Under the pieces are notes generated by a model, which saw only the letters and a program-made list of their open reading frames with translations, had not been told where the DNA came from and ran no database searches. From the NCBI RefSeq assembly GCF_024713945.1, contig NC_134679.1:7011001-7075000 (forward strand): a DNA stretch of 64,000 bases, written 5' to 3'. Position numbers and translations under genes: made by a program. Positions 39,627 to 53,100 of the stretch are shown here, one piece after another (the first letter of the stretch is position 1; every line of letters starts with the position of its first letter). This stretch comes from Dermatophagoides farinae. Lineage: Eukaryota > Arthropoda > Arachnida > Sarcoptiformes > Pyroglyphidae.

Positions 39627-42600
39627 TCTATCGCGTTTCCTTTGTCGTTGTTTTTTGTTCTTTGTCTCTTTTTAGTTCGGTTTTATTTTTTTCCATTTCC
39701 AATTTTTTATTTGACGGTCTATTTTTCTGCATTCTATAATTGATGCTTCTTGATAAATTTTTTTGGTTCATCAATTATTAAATATGGTTGTTGGTTGATG
39801 ATTATGAATAATGAAAATGAACCGCATTCTGTACATTGATATGGTAGTGTCTCTACACTGATCTCTCTCTCTCTTTCTCTAGTCATTAGGTGAATGATTT
39901 TGGATATTCTTTGCCAACCAACTAACCAAACACACACAAACATTGAATTTGCATCCCACCGTTTCAATAATAAAATAATAATGATAATAGACAGAATAAA
40001 CTTTCATTGTACGCATACGATGAATGAATGTTTTTTTTTTGTTTGAGAAATTGAAAATCAGTATGCAATATTGAAATCTTGTATCTTGAATCTTATGCAA
40101 GCACAAAGTGATCGATGCTTTTCTCTATTGCTAACGGTTGTCGAGTTTTTTTTTGTTTCCATTAGGATGAATGAATATAAAATCCAGTATTCCTATGAAC
40201 AACAATAACAACAACAACAACAAAAACCATACATCATTCATTTAATGAACTTACTAATAGGATGTGTGTGTGTAAGCTTTTTTCTAGTGATAGTCTATGA
40301 ATGAAAAATAATTTTTGGGATCTTTCCGTGAATCGGGTATCATCAACACCACGATGTGTAAAAAAAGAATTCACTCACACACACATGAAACCAGATTCAC
40401 ATTCACAAATCCCGTTCAAAGAATTCTGCGGATTTTTTTTCGTTGTTATTGCTCCATGAATTCTTTATTCACAATAAATAGTGAGTGTTCCATTTCATGT
40501 TATTATTATTAGAAAAAATCCATACACACAGGCGAGGAATTCTTTTCTTTTATTTCATTGTTCAAGGATTTCAGTGAATGAATCCTATTTCCATTCTATA
40601 AATCATCATCATCATCATCATTATTAATATTATCATTTTTTCAATTAAGAACAAAATCTCTCTCTCTCTCTCTTTGGTTGGTCATAATAAATGTGTAAAT
40701 GTAATTGTGTGTTTGCCATTGGCCATAAATCATTATGGTTTTTGCCATCATCATTTGTTCATAATTATGTTTTTGTCAAATTGATGATTTGAACACTTCG
40801 ATTAAATTCAATTAAACATGACGTTAGTTTTTTTTAATTTGTTTGATTGGTTTTGTTGTTTGTTGAGGTTTGAATTTACAATTTTGTTTTTTGTGCATTT
40901 CACAGACAAATTGAATCAACTCAATCATCGATCAATTGATTTAAATTGACATTGTTGATTTGATTGCTATCGTCGTTGCTGTTTTGTTTTTTTTCATATT
41001 CTTATTGATGATTGTGTCTCTATTTTAGAACGATCATGGTCTCTCTGGTGAGCGATTTCAATTGATTGATTGATCCATTACAATCCATTGAGGGCTATAT
41101 TTGGATTTTGCAATACATTCATATGATGGATGTTGAAAAAGAAAAACACGAAAAAGGCATCGAAATGGATGGAAATGAAAGTTGAAGAAATATTAGTTTT
41201 AGGGTACATGTTTATTTTATGCTCATTTCGCATCACTATATCGAAATGGACATTTGTTTTTTTTCGTGTTAATTTAATGGGCTGTATTTGAAGTTTGGAA
41301 ACTTGGAAACGCACACCAAAGGGAAAAAATTTCTTTCAATTCACACGATCGATTTGTTGTATCATTTTTAAATCCAATAATTTCGCCATATTGTTGTTTT
41401 GTCGATTATTTCGACTACCGTTTTCATCGTGAAAAATGATTTATGGATTCTTTTGTTTGTGTCTTATATATCATCATCATCATTATTATTATTTAGACAA
41501 CGGGAAACATGTTCAAAACCTTATCACCATCTTGTATTAATCCAGATAATTCATTCGATTTCAGAATAAAAACACACGAATTGTTTTTCAGTTGAACATC
41601 GATCATTTGATATTTTATATCCACTAGTTTTTGGTATCAAACTATCAAACAACAAACAAAATAAAATAGAATAAGACGGAAACGGCTTGTGTGTTGCAAT
41701 TTTTTTGAAAAATGTTTTTGATTCCAGTTTTTGTTCTATCATATCAGTTATTTGGAAAAGGTTATATTTCCGTTATGATTTTTTCACTTTGTTGTTACAT
41801 TTCCATGTTTTTTCTTCACAATCTGACGATAATGATGAAGGCGTCGGTGGTGATTTGTTTTAATTGGTTGTCCACTAACCATTCATTATCGATAATATAT
41901 AGTTTGTGAGACGTAGTATTTATTTATTTTTGATTTCAAATGATCGATACAATCACAAAAGTGGTCAATCAAGTCGAATTATTATCACCTTTATGTGTGT
42001 GTTTCAGATTTTCTTTTTTTTACTTTTCTAACTTTGTTAATTTTAATTACCATCATACTTATTTCCAACTTTGTGATTTCTCTCCCTTTTCCCCTCGTTA
42101 AAAATATGATGAAGATGAGAAATAATCGTCATAACAACTTGAAGGAAAATTTTCGATTTATTTTCTTCGTTCATTTTAATCGCTCAATTATTATCATCAT
42201 GATCTTGATATGAATGTTTTCAATGATTTGACTAACTTTGATTTCTGTCTCTAACTTCCAATCTGATATGATTCGAATTGAATTTAATGAGAAATCAAAA
42301 ATTGAAATTCTGTTTTTTAATTATTCATGTATTGATTAGTTTGAAAAATGGTAATCAATATTTATATTGGCCACACTTTTATCACAGATATCACACACAC
42401 ACTAGATAAATAAAATTATCCTGAACCCGAACAAGCAAATCTAAATCTGAATAAATCCGCTCTTTTTTCTTTAGATGATGATGATTTGAACAAACTCAAA
42501 TTCATGTTTGCATGTTGTAAGATCATAGTGCGATCACTAAATTGAATGTAATCATTCACTATTTTTAGCGCATGATTATTCATCCAAACTTATGGTGGTT

Positions 42601-45600
42601 TTTTTCCATGTAGAAACCTCTCTAATACAGGGGTCAATCATTAGATGCATGGCACATTTGTTTGTTTTGTTTGAATGATTTTTTGTCATCATTTGGAGAA
42701 CCCCTTGTTTGATTTTGGATTTTTTTTGTTCATTTTTCTTTGATTGATTAATCAATTTTCCCAAGTAAACAAATTGCCATTGAACAAATGATCTATTTCA
42801 ATGTTGGAAGAGGGAAAAAAATTTAAACGTGTGAAAAAATATGTTTCCAAGATAATTCATCTTTTGGTGAACAAACGAATTAATTGATAATTATTGGAAA
42901 TTTATATTTATACTTTTTGGATCAACTTTTGAAATTTTTTTTTTCAACAAAACTTTATTTCTTGATCAAAATTCCAAATGAATTTTTCTTTCCCGCTTCA
43001 CATAAATTAAATGATGTTGTATCCTGAAGCGTGGTGAAATGAAATGAAAAAGACTAAATCTTTTAAGAAGATTGCATCACAACCGCATCATCAAAAGTCT
43101 CCAAATTTATAATTGGCTGCATTTTTTTTTTTTTTTTTGCTTCACCAATGTTTCCTTTGTATCCAATTTTGATTGTACAATCATCATGAAAAAATTGCTC
43201 AACAATCGGAAAAAATAAGATGATTTGAGATGATTAGAGAGAAAACATTTTGTTTAGTAGAATGTTGAACAATAAATCTTTTGAAAAAGACAAGACAAAA
43301 TCCAAGCTAAGCTTTAAGTGTTAATTTTCTTTCACCAGAAAAAAATCAATTATTTTATACGTCTGAAACATGATTCTGGAAAATAGATATTTTCTTCTTG
43401 TTGTGGCAATATGTTTTTCATCACTTTTTTGATACAATTTTTCTCATCATCATCAAAATCGATAATTGATTCCGTTGAGAATTCCACCACCTAAAAAATG
43501 ACTAGATTATTCATTAAACATTTGATTCATATGTATGTGTGTGTGTATGTGTCCATTTAGTGCCATTTGGTGTCCATTTCATACAATGAAAAATATAGAG
43601 ATGTGTTTTGGGGCGATAAATAACATGAAATATTATACTTTTCAACACACACACAAAATGGGAAACTTTGGTTTCAGCATATTCTTTGTTGTGTGTAGTG
43701 TTTCCCTCATCACGATTCATTTGATACATTTTGATTTTGGTTTTTTTTCATCCTCAACATCATCATCATCATGATGTATGTTCGCGGTACACACACATTG
43801 ACGAATGAATCGCGTTTAACAAGTTGTTTATTAGTTTAGTTTTGATGTGAGTATGGAATATTTTTGGTGTATAAATCAAAAAAAGACTAAATAACCGCCT
43901 TACTTATTTAAACAAATATAAAGAGCGGCTATTTTTCCGCTTTTTTGATCACCGATCGATTGATCATATTCTATTTGTTAGAATATAGCAGCAGGATTGG
44001 ATTAAAGTTGTTTGACTAGCCGTTTTTATGGCTATTTTACGTTATTCACATCATTTGATACGATGGTTTATGATTGAAGTTTTCTTTATGCGTGTGTGTG
44101 TGTGTGTATCGCAAATAGACTTTCGAAAAGTTTGCCATACAACGAAATATTAGCTTGGGTCCAATTAGCCACTTTTGTCGGCAATCGGGCCATAATTTTT
44201 ACAATTGATGAATTTCGCTTGCAATGAATTTGCATCTGAATAAAAACTTTTTTCATCTCGTTTGGTTTGAAAACTCTACCGCCACGGTACAAAGTGCTCA
44301 TTTTTTCTCTCTCTTTTTCATTTGTTTTTTCCCTTTGCAGTTTTAGTCCATTCATCCACGTTTACGTTATTTTTTTCGTCCTAATCTTTGAGGATCATAT
44401 TCGGTGTTTTCGCGTTGTTGACCTCTCTCTCTCTCATTTTTCTATTCACTGTTAAGCTTATGGTTTTTTTTAAATCTCTAGCGATTAATAGCTTGGTTGT
44501 GAAGGACCAATAGTGTGTGTGTGTGTTATGTTGTTTGATGCATGGGTGTCTGGTTGTACGTGTTTTTGCGTGTGTGTGTGCATAGTTCTTGTTTTACACA
44601 ATTGAAAACGCGTGCATTTCATGCAATGAACGCGCGCGTCTGTATTTTGTAACTAATTTGATTATTTAATAGACCGATATGTCACAATGAAAGCTAAACG
44701 AAAAAAAAACATACAAAGAGAACACATTGGTTTTTTTCTGGATTGCTTGTTATTGTTGTCGAGACCAGAAACAAAAAAAAACAGCAAATGTAGCCAAAAA
44801 TTGCTGTCATCATCATCATCTGATGATGATCAAGGGGAAAAAACAAAGTTTAGTTTTCTATCAGGTCTTTGATTATTATTATTATGATGACTTTATTTTC
44901 ACTCAACACTCTTGGGTCCTAGGTTTTTTTTTCTTTGACTACTTTTATTCATAAATGATTTTTATTTTTATTACTATTTGTTGTTGTTGTTATATTATGA
45001 ATCATGAATATGAAAGCAAAACAACAACAACAACAACAACAACAACATTAAACCTCAACGATAAAAATGAAAACTTTTCACAGTTTCTTTTTTGTCATGT
45101 CATTAATGAAGAAATTGATCATTTTATCAATTGTCGATAGTTTCATGTCATCTCAGTTTCAAGTTGTTGTTGAATTTGATAGTTATCTTTTGTGTGTGTG
45201 TGTGTGTTTATGTTTCAAAGGAGCTAATTTACATATGAATCAGAGTTGTGTGTTTTGTCGTCAATAAAAGAACTTGAATTCATCCGTTATGAAAACCGGT
45301 CACTTTGTTCAATTCCACTTGACAATCAATTTTAATAATGCAAACAGATGTCTCTTTTGTGTTCCTCAGATAGATTGAGTTGTCACCTTTTTTTTCTATT
45401 GAAAAGAAAACAAAAACTTGAATAATTATCATTGAAATGATACAATTGACAATAATTTGATATCATACACACACACACACACACATGAATGTAAATTTTG
45501 ATTTTTCTTTTTTGTTCAAATCAAACAATCGAAAATCACAATAGAAATGGCAAATCATCAATGAATAGTATGAACCTTTATCATCATCACTGTGAACATT

Positions 45601-46715
45601 TATAACCGGTAATAATTGAATTATTATAAATGACAGGCCAGACTGAAAAAACTGTAAACTGGCCTGGTTAGAGTAATCTTGTCGATCAATTTGCTTGAAT
45701 GAATTTATATTGGTTGTGTACGAAAGTAAATAAGAGTTTTTTGTTCTCTATACATGGTCATTGTTTTCTTCTTCTCTTTTCATCGGTTGTCATGATTTTG
45801 ACTTTGCACAACAACAATGTTTTTGTTTTTCAAATGCACGTCTCCAATTACAACAACAACAAGACCCTAGTTTTCAGTTGATTGTCGAACATTGCCAATA
45901 ACATGGCATGGTTTTATTAAATTGTTCAAACACTGCAGATCTTTTGGGACCTTAAGATAAAGAAATGCAAAAAAATCATTCAAAGTGATGATTGAAACAA
46001 ATTAGTGTTTGTTGTCTGTCTGTGAATTCAATGTATTCAATTCTCATTTGGATTCTTTTTTTTCTATAATAATAAATTATTCTATTTCTATAGAATTAAT
46101 ATATCAATCGCGAAAAAAACACGAATCAGAAACATGAATCATTAAATAAAATGTTTAGGATTGAGTTACAAATGGATCTGACTTGATTCTACACACACAC
46201 ACACACGCCTATTAAATTAGGTTTAATTGATGTGAACAGTGAATGAATAAATGTTTCATCGATAAATAGAATTTGTTCTGTGTTTTGTTGCAAATAAATA
46301 TTCAATTTCAGAGATACGAATCACAAACCCATTTGCACATACGTTTGTTCGTTGCACAGACTTGTTGTTGGAATGTTGGATTTTTTTTCATTTTATTTCA
46401 CAAACATCACAAACATCACAGACATCATCATCATTAGAATTGCCATCACCCTAGAATGAATGAACGAAAAATGTTTTAATGCAATAATCGTATTCGTATT
46501 CTACTACGGCCTTTATAACCTTATACCATTCTATACAACTGTTAATTTGTATCGGCTGCGATTACAAACAAACAAGCAAAAACAAATAAACAATTGCTGT
46601 AATAATAATGTTTGGTACATGATGATCCCATGAGAGACACTATTGCCAATAGAAAAGAAAAACTGAACAATGAATAATAAGTGAATGAGAAAATCTATCT
46701 ATGCGAGACAATAAT

Positions 46716-46720
<5 letters not shown>

Positions 46721-46749
<29 letters not shown>
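46721..46749. repeat. (TG)14 microsatellite
   Basis: Perfect dinucleotide run. Confidence 0.95.
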
Positions 46750-46752
<3 letters not shown>

Positions 46753-46868
46753 AATTGTTTCGATTCCGATTCTGGAATCTAAGATCATCATTGCTGCTGT
46801 TTTCATTTTTGGATACGTTTTCCCTGTGTATCTTTTCCAAGTCTAATGCAATCTGTCTACTTACACAC

Positions 46869-47124
46869 CATAGCAAGCAGGCAATCCGATGAAGAATCTG
46901 ATTGATCCAGTTGATGGTAGTAACCAATCATTTCTCGTTTGTTGTTCATATTTACACATTGGATTATCCGAATTATTATTTGGTTTTGGGTCGTTCTTTT
47001 TTCTGATATTAAAAATCATCATCGGGTGGAATAGAGGACTAAATCTCAATCCGACCCAAGAATGATCATTAACCAATTTATCAATTGGCAATATAAATAA
47101 TGATTTTGTTATTTTCATGCTCAT
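46869..47124 (-). CDS. Candidate first coding exon, unknown protein
   Basis: The minus frame opens at ATG 47124 and stays open for 85 codons to a possible donor (ATG|GTGTGT at 46868), phase 1; without splicing it stops at 46861. The sequence is mixed in composition rather than repeat-driven (ILPIDKLVNDHSWVGLRFSP, then NIRKKNDPKPNNNSDNPMCK, STGSIRFFIGLPACYG). That makes it the most gene-like stretch in the right half, but no downstream exon was found and no family recognised. Confidence 0.35.
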
Positions 47125-50100
47125 TTTATTTCACCATTTTCGGCAATTGATTTTTTTCTTTTGCAAATTGATTCATCAATAGATGAAATCATGTCACACC
47201 AATTTGATTTTGGTCTTGTTGATTTCAATCTTCACATATGAGCATGTATTGACGAAGACAGAACATACTCCAAATATGAAATAGGAAAATGAAAATTATA
47301 TGAATGAAATACATGGGCATTGAATAAGATGGATTGATTACAAAAAAAAATGTCCAACCAAGCAGCAATTGATACGTGAGTTGCTTTAAGCAGAAAAAAC
47401 ATTTTTTCATCTTTACTTTTATTATTCATTCATTCATTCAAGTAATCCATGATGATGATCCAGATGAAAACATGGTCTTGGTTTGAATTAATAGATTTTT
47501 CTTTCTCTCGCTCTTTCTCTGTTGAGTGAATTCTTTTGATTCTTCTTAACCAAATAAAACAGAATCTTATGGACGACAATCTCACGATTTTTTTTGACAA
47601 AGATGTGCGTGTGTGTGTATATTGTTGGTTATTAATGTAACTATGTGTCCAAAATACGTTTTTAGTACCCTAAGGAATTCAACAAACTTAAACGAAAACG
47701 AAATAAATGAGGATGATGAATTAGATTGAGAACGAGGAAAAAATCTGCCAAACTGAAAAGAAATCAAGCATAACTAAGTTCTTACAGCATTCGCAAGTTT
47801 CCTTTTCATACAAAATTAAGAATTTGAGAATTCGCTCTCTATCACTCCTGAGACAAAAAAAAACAATGAAAAAATTCAATCGTTTTTTGTCTGTGTGTGT
47901 GTGTCACAACGAAATCGGGATTCACGATTATCTCAAATCATCATTATGATTTCGATTTTTAGCCGTTTCGAAAAGATTACTGGGAAAAAACCTAAATGGA
48001 ATTTTTTGTGTTTCACAGTGAAAACATTTTGTTTCATTTGTTCACGTTCAACAAACGAAATGGCATCATTTGTTTTTCTTTATCTTTTGGAGAATTTTTC
48101 ATTTGACTTCAACTTTATCATTTATCAGAATTCGGTTATTTGGTTTTTTCATTCACTGTGTGTGTGTGTGTGGTACTGTAGAAAAAAATGAGTTGATGCT
48201 ACGTGAATTCAATGAGAAAATTTTTTGTTTCTGTTTTTGAAATAAGTTTGTAATTCAACTTTATTTGATCGAATTGAATCAAGTACACAGAGAAGGAGAG
48301 AATACGTGATTTGACTTAATTTTTTTTTGTTTTGCCTCTCCCACATTCTGGATGTTTGAATTTTTTTTTCATCATATTCTCCTGTAATGCTCAGTTATTT
48401 ATTTATTTGCTTATTTATATTTGATGTTTTTGTTGTTGTAAAAACTAGAAAAAAACTTTTCTACATTAGCCTGAAAAGAATGTTTTGTTTTTTTTTTCTT
48501 TCGTTGAAATTTGAACAAAAAATGGAAGCCAGTCGACAGAAAAAAAGTTCTGTTAATCTCGATTGCCCTAAAGGGTGGCCGCTATCAATACATCATTGCC
48601 ATTTATCATAAAATAATTTAGTTTTTCAATGCAAAAACGAGGTGAAAATTTTCTTGAGTTTCAAATTCCAATTGTTGATGATCCAGAGTGCCAGAAAAAG
48701 TTCAAATTTCAAATTTTTTTCAATTTTGACCATTTTTGTTCTGTCAAGTTGAATTCTTTTTTGTTGTTTGTTTCGCTGATGCTGCCATTTGAAATTGGAT
48801 TTTTCGTTGTTGTTGATTGTTTATGTGTGAAACATGAATCTCATTAATTTAAATTTGTTTTTTTGTTGTTGTTGTTGTTGGCGCTATTGTGGCTTTATTG
48901 CTACCTCGTTTCACCGTATTTGTCAGTTTCGGTGAAAAAAGTCAAAAAAATATTTAATTACAAAAATCTGTCATTTTGGCGAAAAATTCTTGTTGTTGTT
49001 TTAGGATGCCCAAAAAAATTCTGCAGTCATATTGTGCATATAGGGCCACAATATTGTAACATTTCTTTTTTTTCTGAGGGATGTATATCGAGATATATCA
49101 AATTGAAATCTTGCTTTTGTGTGTGTCTGGGTATGATATAGAAGATATATAATACGTGTATTGGGCCGTGATTTGTGTTTTTTGGCTTCATATACACTTG
49201 GAGTGTGTATGTGTGTGTGTGTGTTATTATTATACATGCTGCCACATCTTTTTCACCAGGAAACGAAACCAGAACAATTTTGAAATGAAATGTGAAATGA
49301 ATAGAGTGTATATGTGTGTGTGACTGTGATTGGAGCTTTCGATGATTCGGGTTTGGCTTTTTTTACGTCCAAAATAGATATATCTCGGGCGAAAACAATG
49401 TGATAATATAATATATTGTAGTTTTGTTGTCGTATAATATACTTGTGAATATAAATGAATAAAAATAGGCGAGTACTATTGTTGCATTGAGTATGGCAAT
49501 AAAGTATACAAAAAATTTTTGTTTAAAGTTGTTTGCTAACCAGGGAGAAGTCCTCCTTCAGTCTATTTGATCTTTTTTTCTTCAATTTTTGCTCAAATTT
49601 GTCGCCCAAAAAAATGTTTTAAAGTTGATTGAATTGATTGATAAATTTTACCATTATTTCAATTCAGACCAAAGATGAGATTCAAGAGATTCAATTTCAA
49701 AAGATTCAATCATCCATTCTTCTGGTAATCAATGATAATGATAATGTTTTTTTTCTCCGCTCAGTAATCATTATCGTTTATTTCATTTGGCAAACTTTTC
49801 CTTTCTTCACATCACTATATCAGAAGAATGGATTGATTGATCCAACTTATCGATATGATGGTAATGATAATATAGGGATTGATCATCATAATTTAGGTTT
49901 CTGGGATCATTTTGCAATTCTTCGGAATTTTGATCATGAGCTATCATCATTTCAATTCAAATCATTAGAATTTATTTTCGTAGTTTTTTCTGATCATTTG
50001 ATTATATCACCACACTGTGAAATCATAATCATAATCATACACCAGAACAGTAATTTAACGCATTGAAAATTGTATTTTTCAATTCAATTTTGTTTTGAAA

Positions 50101-53100
50101 AAAATGAAATGAAATAAAAAAAACTAACTTTATGTATTTGATTATTACTTGGGATTCCATTTTTTCAGATAATGATAATGGCTCATCATCAGTGTTTAAG
50201 TGCTGCAAAAATTGTTGATTTGAACCAGAAAAAAAAATAATGATGATCATGATGATTGTTAAATTTTTTCACCCGAGAAAAAAACAAAATAATCAAAAAT
50301 ATGAACAAAGAGTAACAGAGAAAATGAAATTTTTATTTGTCTTTCACTTAAATTAAAATATTTTGGTCATCAATGTCATAACCAAAGTGATGATGATGAG
50401 ATATCCTTATCCATCATCATCATTTTGGATCTGTTTGATCAATTATTAATTAAATTAATTTTTAATCAACATAAGATGTCAATTTTCTCAACGTTGAAAC
50501 CTTCTAGGAGAAAAGTTTCTAAAACTGAAGAGTTTTCATCATCATCATCCTTGATCGATTTTTTTCTTACGTTTTTCTGGGTGTTTTTTTTTTTTGTTTT
50601 GTTTCGGGATTCAAATGTAAAATGAGTTTGTTTGCTTAGGCTTGTTCAGTATTATTTTTCATAATGAATTACCTAACTTATAGATTGATAAGTGAGAAAA
50701 TGGGAAAAAAAATTTTCCAAGGTTTGTTCCAGACACGTATGTGTACGTATGTGACAATCCGACAACAATAATGATGAAGATGAGTAGACAAATATTTACC
50801 AAAAATTTAATTATTTTTTTGGGCTAGATTCACTTTACACACTCACCTAGCACATGTACATTTTTATTCCCTCAGTGTCATTGTGTGTAAATTTCATTTG
50901 AAAAAATGCCTGTGTGTGCGTGTGTCTTATGTCTAGGATTCTATTCGTTCACAAAGTATCAAAATTTTGAATGTAGATTAATTCATTCGTCCATTTGATT
51001 GGAATGAATAAATTTAATGATTGAATAAATTGATTATTGATCCAAGAGAAATACTATTGAACGAAGAAAAAAAATCAATCAAGAGGTCAATCGATCATTA
51101 TGTATTCATATTTCTGTAATATATTCAAGTGCTTTATTTTTTTCATTTTAGCCGTCGAAATCAATCAAGTGATGGAAGATATCACATAAAGTCAAGTGGC
51201 AATAAAAGAATGGGGCTTGATGAATTTTCACTTTTTTGATCACGATAATTGAATTGGATTTACAAAAGCACAATGAATATTTTCTTTTTCAGAAAGAAAA
51301 AATTTTCAATTGCAAAAAAAAAGATTACAAATCCAATTTGTGTTTGTTTTTCTGTTTCTCGTTGTTGTTTTTGTTGTTGTTGTCTATTGTCTATTTACCG
51401 GATGATTCATTCGCAATCATAGTGAAAAGAATCTTTTTTTTCACTTTGATGGAACAGAAAAAAATTCCTGGTTCATGGGTTCTCCTGATTCTATTTGATG
51501 ACCAATTGTTTTCGTTGCTGTTGTCGTTGTTTGGGATGTGCTGTCTGTTTTTTGCTGGATTCTATCCATTATTGTTGTTGTTTTTCGCTATCGATCAATA
51601 ATTGGACGGCCAAATATTTACACAATCAATTTTCATTTTTCTTCCCATCTGACTATCACAGAGCTTTTCATTTTGATATGCATTTTTTTTTGTTTTCAAA
51701 ACTCGAGATCGGTGAGGTTTTCAAACAAAGAAAAAATTTTCCAATCATCTTTCACATGTGTGTGTGTATTGAACTTTTGCATATCTGAAATTTAACGAGA
51801 AAAAGCAAGGGTATTTACTTTTGAAATTTATGCAATTTTTTTGTCCATTTCTCTTTGAGCAAATTTCTTTCATTCATTGATTCAGAATTGTTCAGTTTTT
51901 GTGATCGAAAATGTCAAATAGCAACAAATAAAGAAAAGGGTGCAAACAATGTAATGTACGTCAATTCCAAACGGATTAACCAAAACACACAAACAATCTC
52001 TTTTTTCAAAGGTGGATCTTTTCGATGATTTATGAATTGACTTGTATCAAATATATAGTGATGGTAGTGGCAAAGAATTGAAAAGAACATTGAAAAATGA
52101 ATGAATGAATAAAGATCAGAATTTTTTTCGTTACAGAATCTGGTTAGGTCACGCTCAAACCTCATATATCGCAAACAATAGTAGTGGTAAAATATAGTAA
52201 CCACACAACATTCACCCAAAAGTTGACTTTGGTTGTTATGTGTGCTTACTTAACCCAAACAAACAATCAAACAAAGCAAAGAATCAACACACTACGACGT
52301 CTTTTATATTCTTATTTTCTAGCTTTTTTCATCGAAAATATTTCTTTTTGTCTTCACTCTATGATGCCATTTGATTTATTTGTTTGTTTGTTTCACATTT
52401 GAATTGTTTATTGTTTTGCCCACTCATTCAGAGTGGTCTAATGCGCATTCGAAAGAAAAACAAAAACAAAATTGAGCTGCTGCTTGTGCTTGTGGCAATT
52501 GTTGAGCGCAAAATCAATCAATCATTGATTTATTCAATCATCATCAATTGATGATAATTTGTCTTGTCTTGTAGCAATTATCATTGATAAAAATAACAGA
52601 GCCAGAAATGAAACAAAAAAAAAAAAAAACGCAATGCATAACAGAAAAAAGGTCAAAAGTCGACAAATTAATAGAAATTGTTGCTGCTCACACGCCCATT
52701 TGACAATCATTTACTAGATTCTGTCTATCATCATTGATTATTATCTGTTTCGGTTGTTGTTTTTTTACATATTGATTGAATCCAATTCGGGACAAGAATT
52801 GGTCAATTTTTTTACAATTCTGGCTCTACTATTTCTATGTCAGAATAAAATCAAAATGGAATCACTTGTGCTTAATTCGCTTACTTGCATAGATTTGTCA
52901 TTTTGTCCGACCCAAGTCCAAAAATGATATTTTTAATGATAATTTCGTACATACCGTTAAGCGTGAATGTGTGAATAATAATAATAATACAGTCACACAG
53001 TCACACACAGTCAGTGTTTGGAATAAAAACGAAAAAAATTCAGGCCATTTCTGGATTTGGATTAGATTTGTATATATCAGTATATATAGTCCCATTGGTT

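Larger units (their letters stand above)
37400..46868. other. Long interval with no secure gene, first part
   Basis: The promoter side of the secreted Gln/Asn-rich gene lies just above 37399. The rest is AT-rich with CA/TG, CAT and CAA repeats and T-rich hydrophobic frames. Exon-like pieces at 39534-39626 and 41029-41073 and a 52-codon frame at 40301-40459 are given separately or in the findings. I see nothing else above background. Confidence 0.4.

Noticed and set aside
41712-42213. Hydrophobic frames resembling membrane proteins
   Set aside because: Phe/Leu/Ile content follows directly from T-rich sequence; no splice context or family motif.
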